Source: Amia ocellicauda
Taxonomy: Eukaryota; Chordata; Actinopteri; Amiiformes; Amiidae
Reading direction: 5' to 3'
Length of the DNA: 64,000 nt
Assembly (NCBI RefSeq): GCF_036373705.1
Contig: NC_089856.1
Coordinates: 31,964,298 to 32,028,297, forward strand
In this document: positions 18,755-30,689 of the stretch, piece after piece
How positions within the stretch are numbered: the stretch's first letter is position 1
Layout of the letters: each line of letters opens with the position of its first letter
The notes under the pieces: generated by a model
Seen by the model: the letters and a program-made list of their open reading frames with translations, nothing else
What the model was told of the DNA's origin: nothing
Database searches by the model: none
Position numbers and translations under genes: made by a program

Positions 18755-20458
18755 TTAAATAACAGAATTTCTTGTAGAAGTTGGGTTTAAGTTTCCACTT
18801 GACTGTCTTTTTTTCCTTTTGCAAGCAATGCAGATTACCAGACTGGAAATAACAACTGTGCAGATGAGTACGATTATGATGATTAGGGCTTCCTTTGTTA
18901 GGCCTCCCCCCTTCTCCTTTTCAATGCCATTGTCCCCACTGTTGTGTGAAGGGCTGCTTTTCCATGGTGTGGTGAAGATGGGCGTGAATGTGCTTCTAGT
19001 TGTACTGGTCATGGTGAAATATTGCTGGGTTATCACAGTCGTGCTGGTGACATTCTCATCTCTGACATCTACAATAGGGGTACCTTTCAGTGAGGCTGGG
19101 GAAAAACAAGCCGTTTGTGTGATACTGGACACCTTGAGTGGGTTCAACTTCATCCATTTTCTCAAAGGATAGGTGTCCATGTCACATTTCCAGGGGTTAT
19201 CATAGAGAATTATTTCTGTAATGGCATCTAGAGAGTTGAGGAGCTCATGAGGCAAGCTCTCTAAGGAGTTATTGTGGAGGTCAAGATTTTGTAAAATGGG
19301 GAGATTCTGGAATAGGTTTCCTGGCAGGGACTTCAAGTTGTTGTTTTCTAGGGAGATGTTCTGGAGAGCCACCAGTCCATTGAAGGTTCCCTCTTCCAGG
19401 CTAGTTAGCTTGTTTGTGTGCACAGACACCTCTCCCAGTGCCACCAAGCCCCTGAAGGCATCCCTGGAGATAGTGCTGATGTGATTCCTGCTCAGCACCA
19501 GGAGCTGTAGCTGGGTCAGGTTGTTGAATGCTCTGTCCGCGATGTGAACTAATTTGTTATTGTATAGCCAGAGTTCTCGGAGGGGCATAGGACCCCATAC
19601 ACCACTGGAAATGTTTACCAGGCAGTTCTCAAAAAGGGTTAGATCACTTAGGACAGGCAAGTTGAGGAAGATGCCCTCAGGTAGCCTAGATATATGATTG
19701 TTAGACAGAAACAGCTTCTTTAAGTTCGGTTGTTTGGAGAACAGGTCAGCAGGCAGGTGCTCGATCTGGTTGCCTTGTAGAGATAATTCCTCTAGGTTTG
19801 CTAAGTGGTCAAAACTGCCTGGTGGGATTTGCCTGAGCCCATTCTTTTGAAGTCTAAGAAACCGTAGTGTTGTAAGATTCTGAAATGTTTTCTGGGAAAA
19901 GCTGGCGATATTATTCCAAGCCAAGCTGAGACTTTGTAAATTTACAAGCTGGCTGAAAGCTCCTTCTGGTATGTAGTTTAACTGATTTTTCTCAAGATTG
20001 AGGTCATTTAAACTGGTGAGTGTTGAGAACATGTCATGTGAGATATTTTGTAGTTTGTTTTTATTTAATATAAGCTTTTCAAGATTCACCATGTTTCTGA
20101 ACAATCTAGTTGGTATCTTTTGTAGTTTAGTTTGTGTTAAAAGCAGGACTTTGAGGTTTGTAAGGCTGTCAAATGCCCCTGGTTTTATCTCGGTCAGTTC
20201 AGGTGTGTTGGCAATAAGAAATTGTAAGGACTCATTTATTGCATGGAAATCATTTGAGGTAAAGATTGTAATATTGGTATAGGATATATCCAGACGTTCA
20301 GTGTCCGCTGGTATGGAGGATGGTACCTTGGTGACAGTGCCACCAGAGCATCGCACTACTCTAGGGTCCGGACACAAGCATTCATCTGGGCAGTTTCCAT
20401 GAACAGACCGTACAACATGAAAACTGACCAGTATGTATAAGCAGCATGTCAGATCCAT
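18755..20458 (-). CDS. lrrc15: Leucine-rich repeat-containing protein 15
   Basis: 567 residues in a single coding exon, against 581 in human. The open frame extends to 20548, but I choose the Met at 20458: a CAAG acceptor ends at 20464 and this Met starts a signal peptide (MDLTCCLYILVSFHVVRSVHG). LRRNT (CPDECLCPDPRVVRC) is followed by about 15 LRRs. LRRCT begins NPWKCDMDTYPLRKW and lacks the usual CxC, as human LRRC15 does (NPWRCDSDI). A Ser/Thr-rich stalk follows, then a transmembrane helix (EALIIIIVLICTVVISSLVI) and a basic tail (CKRKKRQ). LRR text such as LRELWLYNNK and LVLSRNHIS is close to human LRRC15. It is a type I membrane protein of stromal and mesenchymal cells in mammals. A 5' non-coding exon ends at 21580. 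Confidence 0.9.
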   Translation of the reverse strand: MDLTCCLYILVSFHVVRSVHGNCPDECLCPDPRVVRCSGGTVTKVPSSIPADTERLDISYTNITIFTSNDFHAINESLQFLIANTPELTEIKPGAFDSLTNLKVLLLTQTKLQKIPTRLFRNMVNLEKLILNKNKLQNISHDMFSTLTSLNDLNLEKNQLNYIPEGAFSQLVNLQSLSLAWNNIASFSQKTFQNLTTLRFLRLQKNGLRQIPPGSFDHLANLEELSLQGNQIEHLPADLFSKQPNLKKLFLSNNHISRLPEGIFLNLPVLSDLTLFENCLVNISSGVWGPMPLRELWLYNNKLVHIADRAFNNLTQLQLLVLSRNHISTISRDAFRGLVALGEVSVHTNKLTSLEEGTFNGLVALQNISLENNNLKSLPGNLFQNLPILQNLDLHNNSLESLPHELLNSLDAITEIILYDNPWKCDMDTYPLRKWMKLNPLKVSSITQTACFSPASLKGTPIVDVRDENVTSTTVITQQYFTMTSTTRSTFTPIFTTPWKSSPSHNSGDNGIEKEKGGGLTKEALIIIIVLICTVVISSLVICIACKRKKRQSSGNLNPTSTRNSVI

Positions 20459-21579
20459 GGGCCCTTGAATGAAATGTGAAATATAATTAGATATGTTTGG
20501 TACATTGAACATTGAATTTTTGTAAAATATTTCTGTTACTTCTAACATATTCTGTCATAGTCAGTGATCAGGGACTATACAGTGGTTTTCACATACCAGA
20601 CTGGAGACACTTAAATGCCTATACTTCCCAAATGTCATTTAATATTACATTGCAGTCATTACGTTATGCCATAGCAAAAAAAATCTTATGCAAAATCCAT
20701 TCATCAGACTGAAGGCCTGTCTATGTAACTGAGTGATGTGTGGCTGTCGAAAATGACCAGTACAAATTGAAGGTGAATGGTTTAGTTTAGTTTCCTATAT
20801 CTTTAGTGTTTATCACAAGGCATCTGATAAATACAACTCTAAACTGATTTGCTTTTAAGTTAACTTGCATTCATCTAAATAGCCCAGTGAATGGATTGGG
20901 TTTGAATCCAGGTACTGTCAGTCAAATGTGACATGCATTTATCACCTGTAATTTTCATTATTGTTTCCGAAGGTATGAATAAATGAAAATGGGCTCTTAA
21001 TCTAGAGAATAAAAGTCTCATTACAAAGTATTTGTAAGTGTTCTCAAGAATATGACGAGATGGTAGCTAAAATACTGCAGCATTACAGCTACTTTTTGTT
21101 ACATTTCAATGGAGCGCTCCCACAAAATCATAAGCCACAGGAGAGATATTTTTCCACTGTTGTACCAATTAGTACTTCAAGTGGTATTCTCTTGTACTGC
21201 TAGACTAGCTCTGCGTCTGTTTTATTTTATATTTATACATTAAAAAAAAAAAAGAAAAAAAGTCAGGCACACGATCTGTAGATGCTGCAGGTCTATTGAT
21301 TCAAACAAAGACATTTTGAAACTCTACACATTGTAATTATACTACAACATTTGAACTTTATTTAAACAAACTTGTGTGATTGTGTGTGTATATATATATT
21401 TTTTTCTCCTTACTGAATTACCGCAAGAAAACAGAACTCAAAGACCAGACTTGTTGAAATGCTATTTAAATGACCTGAAATGAATGTCATAAACAGTAAA
21501 TGAACAGTTACTTTTTAAAGAAAATGATATGATCTAATTTATTGATAACTATTATCTACATAAAACATACTCCACTTAC

Positions 21580-21716
21580 CTTTTTTTAAAGTTGCGTTAT
21601 GGGAGTGGAAAGCAGACAGGAGTTTGTGACCAAGAAGGTCTCTGTATCCACTTCACCCTACTGCTGCTCTGCTCCGTCTCCTCCCTTCTTTTTAAACCTC
21701 AAAAAATGACTCAGCA
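21580..21716 (-). promoter_or_regulatory. Probable LRRC15 first exon and promoter
   Basis: On the minus strand a strong donor (AAAAAAAG|GTAAGTG) ends an exon at 21580. About 110 bases upstream is a TATA-like GTTTAAAAAG (21688-21697). Next to it is TGACTCAGCA (21707-21716), a consensus AP-1 site that also matches a MARE half-palindrome. The spacing suggests transcription starting near 21660, a non-coding exon 1 of about 80 bases, and a 1.1-kb intron to the coding exon. The start site is inferred. Confidence 0.45.
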
Positions 21717-22047
21717 GTGGAAAATGATACAGATCTCACTCCCTCCTCCACTTCCACTTCTATCTTATTAGAATGTGGTATTGGAGACATTCAACACCAG
21801 GTCCCATTTACAGAAGGACTTTCCATTTGCCCACAAACTCCTCTCTAGTTTGGTGATTTAGGATTTTTGTCCAGCAAAGTCTGCATGCCAGAAAAGCCCC
21901 ACCCTGTATTTCATACACATGGATGTGAGGCCCCATCTGCTGACGGAATGCGTTCTGCTGCTTTTAGGAGGTTTTCTTGGGATTATTATCTTCATACTTA
22001 TCAGGCGGCCTGTTTGACTTCCCCAGCAGGGGGTTCATATAAGTTAT

Positions 22048-22145
22048 GGGCAGGGGCGTAGGTTTTGCTTCAGAACTGGAGGGGGATACTGTCAATATTG
22101 GGTGGGGGATGTGTCCCCTACACCTATAGAGCTGGGCATACAATG
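22048..22145. repeat. Possible DNA-transposon remnant
   Basis: The text GGGGCGTAGG followed by G-rich GGTGGGGGA motifs resembles the ends of short non-autonomous elements I have seen in fish genomes. I could not define both ends, a target duplication or a family. Confidence 0.25.
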
Positions 22146-23979
22146 TTGGGGTGGACAATTTAAGGTTCTCTCAACATAAACCACCTCCTATGTTTATGGG
22201 TGTTTGGAATCTGTAATTAGGGGCCCTTAGTTTGCTTTGCTTTTAAAAATAAATCAATAAGAAATGTTAATCAATTAAAATGACAGCACACAACAGCTGA
22301 GTAATTTTTTAACATACAACATTAGTATAAGCTATATAAAAAGCAAAGTCTCGACATAACTCAAAAACCCTGCCAACATTCACTCTCAGTGCATCCATTG
22401 AGCAGTAGGAGTAGCTCACTGAATGCCTGACCAGAGACACTTCTATATAAAGATATTTCATTTTGAATCAAGGAGACATTTGTATCCTTGTAAATGTTCT
22501 GTCCAAAGTGCATAGTAATTTCAAAATATTTGATTTGGCCAACAAATTTGAATTATTTTAATTTTGTATTTCTTTAAAAAAAGAGAATGTCTTTAAATAT
22601 TGTACTTGTCTTAGTCGTTCCAAAGTTCAGTTAATGTCCTTGAAATGATCTAATCAAACTTGTAATGTGTTCTGTTACCTGGTGGTAATCACCCAATAAT
22701 TGAATGGCCATCAATAATTGAGCAATCGTGTTTCATAACGCGAAAATTGAAGTTTCCTACCTCACTTCATGACTAATCACTGTGAAAATGCAAAATGCAG
22801 TCTATTCCTAATTGCTGTTGCATCTACATTTGAAGTACATAACCAGTTCATGATTTCTATTCACTGTGTATCCCCAGGAAGCTTTTTTTAAAATCTTTCA
22901 GAACCACTTATTTTTCTATACTGCGAATAATTAAAACAGCATGTTTTGTGCTCAGTGAGTGATGGAGTCTTTACTGATGAAAGCTTTTCATTAGACCTTC
23001 AGTGAAGCAGTGATTTTTGGGATGACGCTGGCTACTAGTGGGTTCAGATAATAGTTGATTCATTATTTGGCAGTAGTTAGGCAAGCGTGAACCTTGCTTT
23101 TCGGAGACTAATGCTTAACTATGCCCATTGCCACTGGTTATGGTGCTAAAGCTGAATCATGTTCATGTGAATATGCTGAATAAATACTATCCTGAATTAG
23201 CTTTGTCGAACAAGGTCCAACATAGTTTGCTTATCTGGGTCTGGAGTACAGAAGGACTGTAATAGCCTTAAACACTTTTCAACAGATTACACATCAGACT
23301 ACCTTAATGTGTTTGTTTGTTTAAATGTATTATATATCATTCTTATAATGAACCTTTATGTATATATTTCTTTCTCATTAAGAAGAATTATTGTCAACTA
23401 GTAATGTGTGGTTTAAGGCCTGTTCTTATTTGAATTTAGGCTCTGTGTGGCAGGGACTTCTCATAGATGCAGCAGAACAGGTTGTGCTCTGTATGAGTTA
23501 ACTTAGGAAATTCCACCGCACTGTATTGTGTGTAAGTGACGTTGCCCCAAAGAAAACACTAAAATAACAGGAACAAAGTGATCATTCACTGGGAAAACTG
23601 CCTGGGACAAGAAAGCATTTCTGTCACCGATGTTTACAAGATAGTTCTAATCACATTTTATTTCCTGAATATTTTAGAAAGAATTTTATAAACAACTTAA
23701 AATAAATAAATAAAAGTGGTATTAATCATAGCCGTGGCATGTTATCATGTTACTCCAACCTACATATTATTTTTATTTAATTTTCCTTTTGAAGGATACA
23801 TAGCTCAGTTTTGTTAGTTAGTAACATTATATTATATGTACCTCTGTAATGTAACCTATATAAATATATATTAAGATAGCATTTAAAATGTATCCTGCTG
23901 TTAACTTTTTCAGTCCTCTAATTAAAGACGTATAACATTTACACAAGGCTGAGAAAGTATTCAAGTTATTAATATTATT

Positions 23980-24230
23980 ATTTATTATTTATTTCTTAGC
24001 AGATGCCCTTATCCAGGGCAGCTTACAAAATATAAGAGCAATACAAAGAGCAATGATACAGTACAGTTGAAAACAAGATGCAATTTACAAATTCCAACTT
24101 ACACAAGTCTATAGGAAATATACTGTAAACAATACAATTCCTACATCATAAATTGTAAAAGCTAATAAGTGCAGACAAGATGTGAAGTCATCATTAAGAG
24201 CTACGAGAAAGGGGGCATAGGGGTATGACA
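23980..24230 (+). repeat. Dispersed short repeat, copy 1
   Basis: It contains the core AGCAGATGCCCTTATCCAGG followed by GCAGCTTACAA. A second copy with the same core (AGCAGACGCCCTTAGCCAGG) lies at 46990-47155 in the same orientation. The copies diverge after the core. It looks like a SINE or MITE family of ray-finned fishes. Confidence 0.6.
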
Positions 24231-25507
24231 ACGTTGTCCACCAGTCAGTTAAGAATCACAGATTAGTAAATGCAAACAATGATTTATTGCACACAAATCT
24301 TGATTTTAACAGATCCTTAAAATCTTTAAAACAAAAAAATAAAATAAATGAAGTTTTCTAAAATAGGTTAATGTCTATAGCATGGGGTGTGAAATAAAAG
24401 CAACATTTTAAACCTGTTATACAGTATTGGTCTTGGTTACAGTATTTATTTGTCCTAGCAATCCATATGAAATTTCACTAATAACGTCCGATATACACAT
24501 ATATTAATTTGTTTTACATTTTTGGTAAATAAGCAAGGCAGTGACAGTCATTATCAGATCAATTGTAATTGTTTTCATAGTGGCCATAGTGTCATCATAT
24601 TTCAGTAGTCTTATCTTTGTAACTGTACCAGTATTTGATTTGTAAATAAACCTTGACCTCGATGTTTTATTTTCCGGGCAGCAGCAGAAAAATATTTTGA
24701 GCATAAAGTACACTGTTTGACTGGGCTTCCTGTTTTTGGAAACAAATTGAGACGATTTCCTCTTTTGCAATAATGTAAGTCATAATGTATGACTTTTTTT
24801 ACACCTCTTTCTTCATCATATAACATATGAAATGCTGAGGTTTGTGTTCAGCTTAGCTTGGCTCTGAAACTGCATATGGGTTGTGACTTTGGAATCTGTT
24901 TATTCTAGAAAACAAGATTGTCAAATTGTTTTTAAAAAATGATGAAATTAAAGTTTTAGTATATTTAGAATCACTTTAAGAGACATTGTGATATGTCTTC
25001 TCAGGAAACAACAGAATCACACTAGAATCTACCACGTTATACAAATTAAACTTTTCTTGTGCTCACGCATCCGTATTTCCCACAGTAGGTACCGTATGTG
25101 GGTTACTGTAACATAGTTGCATTCATGGCTGTTGAGCAATTGCAAATAGGATAAATTAGACTGAATTAAATAACTACGTGTATGATGTTGTACATTTTGG
25201 TTGTTCATTTTCTGATTCCATGTGGTGTGAAAAGTTTCCTGTGAACACAAGATACGCTTCTCAGGCCCACATGCACACGAGAAGACATTTATATATATAT
25301 ATTTTCACACCATCCCCTTAAGGGTTCCGTAGATTATAGATACATGATATAGAGTTTTCTGTAACACTCTAAGGATTTCATCTTTTTTTCTCTTCTTCTT
25401 TCAGATGATCGGATCATACATGTGTAACTCAATAAAGCATTTATAACTTTCCTGGAATTGTTTGGTCTCTGTCTGCTGTTTGGACATTTCTCTTCCTAAC
25501 AGCAGGC

Positions 25508-27367
25508 CTAAATGGCTATGTTCTCATTAAGTTTGTAGAATACGCAGGTGCTGACAACAATTAGAGCTATCGCTATGGCAAACATGATTATATGAACAGT
25601 TAAGCCAATTGGTCTGTAAGGGTCCCGCAGAATTGTCCAAAGACAAGTTTCACCAAGAAGCCTGTTGTGATGCACAATCGTGGACTCGGTCTGCAGAAGG
25701 TCTTGATCATGAAAGGCCTGAGGGTAATTATTCAACTCCTTTTGTGTTGTGTTCTGTCCAGTAGTCATATGTGGGTATTCCTGAGTAATGGGAATAGCAG
25801 GGGACACAGTCTGCTGAGCTGTCCAGAATGGAAACCGCATGGTGAAAGTATTTTTATGAATAGTTGGGGTGTCAGTTGATGCTCTATCTGAACTAGAATC
25901 AGTACTGTAAATTGCACTCGTTTGTAGGGGAATGTTACCTACAGTGGGATGACTGCACTGTAGCATTTCATAAGTTATTGACTCAAGATGCTTATTTTTT
26001 AAATAAGATGGTGAATAACACAATAAACGGTTGTAGTTCCGGATCCTATATCTATTGGACCTTATCCAGGCCGAAAGCTGCACAATATCACAGCTACAAT
26101 TCCAGGGGTTTTTCTCTAGGCTGATGTTTTTTAGCATAACTGCTGCTTTTAGAACTTCACTTGGAAGGTTTTTAAATAAGTTATTGTGCAGTTCAATATT
26201 TGTAAGATTGTAAAGGTTTTTGAAGATATCTTTTGGGAGAGTGCCGAGTTTGTTACTTTGAAGATTAAGACTCTGCAGGTTAAATAGGTCTGAAAATATG
26301 TCTTGTTCCAAAGAAAAAAAACTGTTAGAATGTAAAGTAAGCTGCAGAAGGCTTGTCAGACCGCTAAAGGTGTCCTTTGGTAAATAATTTAGCCTTTGAT
26401 TAATGGTAATTGTGAGTGACTCCAGGCCTGTCATATTAATAAATATATTCCCTGGGATAGTTTCAAGATCAGTGGAGTACAAAATAAAATGTTTGAGTTT
26501 TGGCATTTCTCCAAACAAGCGTTCTGGTAGGTCTACCAGGGGGATCTTATAGATGTTCAGTTGGATGAGGTGAGGCAGGTGGAAAAAACTTTCCAAAGGC
26601 AAATGGCTCAGGTTGTTTGAGGACATGTGGAGAATTTCTAGGTTTGACAGTGGCCAGAATAATTTGGGGGGGATTTGCCGGATCATATTTTTGAAAAGCT
26701 TTAGCTCCAGAAGATTCTGGAGGTTCTTGAATATTCCAAGTTGAAGTTTCACAATCTTATTGTTATAGAGATAAAGCTGCCGCAGTTGGGTGAGAGGCCA
26801 GAAGATGTTCACAGGGAGGGTCTGCAGAGAGTTATTTCCCAAGTTAAGATACTGCAGATTGCCTAGGCTGCGGAAAATGTTTTCAGGAAGGACCCTGAGA
26901 TTGTTGCTATTCAGGTCAAGTTCTAGCAGGTTAGTGAGGTTGTCAAACAAATCTGGCGGTATCACGTCTAGTTTGTTATTTCCAAGAAATAGTTGCTGCA
27001 GCATAACTAGGCTACTGAACACACCACTTGGAAGACTGGAGATCTGGTTGTATGATAACATTAGAGATAGAAGGGCAGTTAGATTGTTAAATGTGCTCAG
27101 AGTTATGGTCGTTAGTGGATTCAAGCTTATTTGAACACGCAGCAGATGAGGCAGTCCATGAAAACTTTCGATGGTTAATTCTCTGAGCTGAGTCTTCTGA
27201 ATCTGCAAATTAGTGGTATTGATAGGTAAATTGGATGGCACAATAGTGATCTTCTCTCCCCTGCAAAATGCATTGCCATTTTCTTGGCATATACAATCAG
27301 AAGGGCAGCTGAATCCATCGCAGAAGTGAACTCCAAGATATATGCACGTGAGAAGTGGGAGCCACAT
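25508..27367 (-). CDS. gp5: Platelet glycoprotein V
   Basis: 619 residues in one coding exon; human GP5 is 560. The Met at 27367 is chosen over the upstream one at 27397 because an acceptor (CTTCATCCAG) ends at 27373, and this Met opens a signal peptide (MWLPLLTCIYLGVHFCDGFS). LRRNT (CPSDCICQENGNAFC) is followed by about 15 LRRs. One stretch (LFGEMPKLKHFILYSTDLET, then a longer RLNYLPKDTF repeat) matches the human GP5 sequence LFGEMGGLQELWL...RLSALPQGAF. LRRCT begins NPWNCSCD. A Ser/Thr stalk of about 130 residues precedes a C-terminal helix (VHIIMFAIAIALIVVSTCVF) and a tail of about 8 residues. In mammals GPV associates with GPIb-IX on platelets and is a thrombin substrate; in a fish it would be on thrombocytes. 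The position next to ATP13A3 agrees with this identity. Confidence 0.9.
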   Translation of the reverse strand: MWLPLLTCIYLGVHFCDGFSCPSDCICQENGNAFCRGEKITIVPSNLPINTTNLQIQKTQLRELTIESFHGLPHLLRVQISLNPLTTITLSTFNNLTALLSLMLSYNQISSLPSGVFSSLVMLQQLFLGNNKLDVIPPDLFDNLTNLLELDLNSNNLRVLPENIFRSLGNLQYLNLGNNSLQTLPVNIFWPLTQLRQLYLYNNKIVKLQLGIFKNLQNLLELKLFKNMIRQIPPKLFWPLSNLEILHMSSNNLSHLPLESFFHLPHLIQLNIYKIPLVDLPERLFGEMPKLKHFILYSTDLETIPGNIFINMTGLESLTITINQRLNYLPKDTFSGLTSLLQLTLHSNSFFSLEQDIFSDLFNLQSLNLQSNKLGTLPKDIFKNLYNLTNIELHNNLFKNLPSEVLKAAVMLKNISLEKNPWNCSCDIVQLSAWIRSNRYRIRNYNRLLCYSPSYLKNKHLESITYEMLQCSHPTVGNIPLQTSAIYSTDSSSDRASTDTPTIHKNTFTMRFPFWTAQQTVSPAIPITQEYPHMTTGQNTTQKELNNYPQAFHDQDLLQTESTIVHHNRLLGETCLWTILRDPYRPIGLTVHIIMFAIAIALIVVSTCVFYKLNENIAI

Positions 27368-28249
27368 GGCACCTGGATGAAGGAGAAATGTACACATGCA
27401 GATAGGCTTATATCAAATAGACAAAATACACAGGACATATATTTAAAATCAACAAATGAGGTACACAGGGACTGAAGAAGAGAATTATACTGCTCTGTTT
27501 CACCCTGGATAATGTCTTGACAGCCCTTAGAAAAATACATAATAGTATATTTAGCCCATGAAGTTTCAGGACACTGAGACCAGTAGGAGAACTGATATGA
27601 GCAAAACAGTATCCAATGTCTCGTCTGTGGGAAGACTTCCATATGTAAATCCAACTTCACAGTCTTTGTGAGAACATGAAGCAAAAACGAATGGGGATCA
27701 GTCAATGGCTGTCACCGGCAGGGGTGAACAACAATCCTTGTTATCATTAGCCATGGGAGTCGAGAAGAAACTGCAATATCTCACTTTCACCCTTCTGTAC
27801 GATATATGTTGCTTCAGAATGTCTTGACTTGTGACCTATATAGCATACACATTTGGCAACATTTCTTAGCAAAGTTTTTTTTTGGTGGTGTTAACTCATA
27901 TTGATAGTGTAAAAAACTATTATTTTTCATAATCAAGAATACATGGTTTCACAATTAAATACTAATTTAACTTCTCCAAAGGTATGGCTTATTCAGGTGT
28001 AAGCAATGATGATTCATGGGGAAGAAATACAAAAACTGCAAATTTAAAAAGTAAAAAAAAAAAAAAAAAAAAGTCTTAGTCTTGTTTTACATTTAGGTGT
28101 ACATTAATTTCAGACCATTTCAATAGCTGTTTTATTGGCTATGTTATAGTGTAGCCATAAATTGTTGATTATATAGCAAATGTAATAAATATTAGTGTGT
28201 AGAATAAAGCATAATCATTTCTTTAGTTGTTTGTTTTGTTAGTACCATG

Positions 28250-28319
28250 ACTGCAGGGGGGGGGAACAAACAAACAAAAAAAAACTATATATATTTATAT
28301 ATATATATATAATGATGAT

Positions 28320-28363
<44 letters not shown>

Positions 28364-28450
28364 GAATAAGTAGATCAGTCAATTGGTTACAGGGGAAAAG
28401 TATTTTATATAGTATATATATATACTATATAGTATATAGTTTATATAGTA
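28250..28450. repeat. Low-complexity TA/TG cluster with palindrome
   Basis: A G-run, A-run, (TA)n, short (TG)n and a second (TA)n lie within 100 bases. A hairpin-capable palindrome built on TATAGTATA/TATACTATA follows near 28410-28440. It lies in the probable first intron of GP5. Confidence 0.85.
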
Positions 28451-28643
28451 TAGTATTTTATTTGTGTGATTTTTTTTTAATATTTAGCAATATATAAGAA
28501 AGAAAACAACAATGAGTAGAGTACAGTGTACATAAAAACATATAATGTTAAAATTAAAAGAACATGATTAAACCTATTTTGAAGGGTACAATTGTCACAT
28601 TAGCTTAAAAAATATGTTTATTTAACTGAAATAAAATGCCTAC

Positions 28644-28763
28644 CTTTAAGAAGATATTCACAATTTGAGGATGTGACCGAGACTGTTTTAAACATCACTG
28701 CCCTGTGTAACTTTTAAAGCATGCTTGACGGGACTTTTTTCTGGTTTCCTCCAGCTTATCAAG
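28644..28763 (-). promoter_or_regulatory. Probable GP5 first exon and promoter
   Basis: On the minus strand a donor (TTAAAG|GTAGG) ends an exon at 28644. Upstream are a TATA-like GCTTTAAAAG (28711-28720) and then, at 28743-28763, TTGATAAGCTGGAGGAAACC, which holds a GATA site and an ETS core nine bases apart. The resulting intron to the coding exon is about 1.27 kb. Human GP5 also has one intron just before its single coding exon, and GATA plus ETS is the usual signature of megakaryocyte promoters. The exon and start site are inferred. Confidence 0.45.
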
Positions 28764-30078
28764 AGTTTGGGTTTTAACCGCACTGGCTCAAATTAGTCTC
28801 TTTATTTTTAGCCATACTGGATCATTACCTTAAAAGGATGTTAATGAGAGGTATGATTATGCAGTTTTAATGCTTTGCCGTTTCTTGATAGACTATATTG
28901 TATTTATAGTGCTTGTGTCAAGCTTCGGCTCCTTATAGTGGTGTGCCATATTTTCTGAAGGATGGTTTTGCAGCAATGGAGACTTTTCTGTCTGTTTTCA
29001 ACTGCCTGCAACTAAGTGACTGTTTACTGGAGCAGTGTTTTGTCCTGTATTAGGACATTTTAATGGCAGATTTATAGTTTGTTTTTCTTTTTGAAAGGCC
29101 TTTTACAGTAAAAACCCACATTGTCAGTACCTAATGGGGGTGGGGGGGGTGGAGTGTACAAAGCAGTCAAGTTGTGTCATAAACCAACCCATACCAACTC
29201 CAGGAGCAGGAAGTACTTTGTCCTGGTGGATTGTTCTCCCATTATTAATTTCTGATGGACCTGGTCATGTTGTTGTGACTGCATAAACAGCCCGGTGCAT
29301 TCCAGCTGCTCTGTATGGCTCATCATGACAGCTAACCACACTCAATTTTGTGCCTGCATGATTCAGATAAATCCCTATCTGTTATGTCCATCAGCTAAGT
29401 ATTGTAAGGCAACACCATGGGCCATCTTAATGACTCAGCATGCAGATGAGCAATAAAGCAAAGTTAAATGTCCAAATACAGCTAGAACATCATGGGGTGT
29501 TGCACTCAAAATCAGCCAACAACTGGATGATAGAAATCTGAAATGTGAAATTAGTTTTTCCTTTGTTTAGTTGTAAGCACATATGAATATGTGTAGTTTC
29601 ATGGGTTCAGAAACCAGGTTTGGGCTACATGTTTGTTTGTTGGCTGAATACTTATAAAAGTTTCATGGATTATGGTGTCAGTTAATGCCTTTTTCATTCA
29701 CCATAAGATTGATGGGTGTGAAAAAATGGGCCATATAAATGTTAACTTTTATTGTGCTTTATTTGCCTAGAAGGCATCCAAGGTATCACATTGTCTGGGT
29801 GGAATAGAAAGCAAACAGCATAGCAGATATTTGTGGTTTTTAAATAAACATTTATTTACAAAAGGACAGGAAAAAAAAACACCCAAATTGTTTTAAAATT
29901 AGATATATAAATCTCCAAAAAACAAAAAAAATAAATAAAAATAAATTACAAGTAGAAAAAGCTAAAAGAGATATGTACATGTTTCAACAACAGCACAAAA
30001 GGAAGAAAACATATATGGGGCAAAATGAACTGTGTACAAATCAAACATAGTAAAAAATGTGATCAGAGAGGATTGATC

Positions 30079-30110
30079 TTTTTTTTTTTTTTTTTTTTTT
30101 TTCTTTTTTT
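30079..30110. repeat. T-rich homopolymer tract
   Basis: Nearly uninterrupted T over 32 bases with one C. Read on the minus strand it is A-rich and lies close to the possible ATP13A3 transcript end. Confidence 0.95.
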
Positions 30111-30689
30111 ACAAAATGTAATTTCCCTGACAGCATAACCTCATGTTATAATAAAGGGTCAATTCTATACATTTCAGCAGGTTTCCCAAATCCTCCCCCC
30201 CCTCCTCATACAGAGAGCATTACATTTCAATGGAGAGACAAACAACTGAAATGGGTTAAAATAGATTTCTTGTACCTGTTAATGTTCTTCAGCACATACC
30301 ATGATTATTATTCTGCGATGATTAGCAACTTATGAATTCAATCATCTTTTCTCATAAATAAAACTTGATTCACATCTATAAAGGAGTTTGCAAATATGTT
30401 TTAATAGTATTTCAAGCTCAAACATTACAGTCGCTCCCTTTAAACAATGTATAAAAACAATTAAAACGACCACAGATTTATGAAAAAATAAAAAAGTACA
30501 AAAGTTTCTAGCAGAAAGTGTTGTACAATTCTGGGCATCACTAATTTAAGGATGGTAGCTTAAAATTTGATTTTCCATCTATATCGATCCACTGCTGGAT
30601 GAATGCCTCCCCAAGATGTTTGTAGGATATAAAATGTTGTAATGTTTCTCTTGTGCCATGCATTCTTGTGCATTTGCTGGTTCAGCATA

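Larger units (their letters stand above)
21717..25507. other. Spacer between GP5 and LRRC15
   Basis: No coding sequence was found. It carries a possible mobile-element remnant at about 22048-22145 (GGGGCGTAGG followed by G-rich text) and a dispersed repeat at 23980-24230. The GP5 3' UTR presumably enters from the right end, but I could not choose a polyadenylation site. Confidence 0.5.

Noticed and set aside
27175-27705. 176-codon minus-strand frame overlapping the GP5 5' end
   Set aside because: It is out of frame with the LRR sequence and crosses the GP5 splice acceptor. It is a shadow frame.
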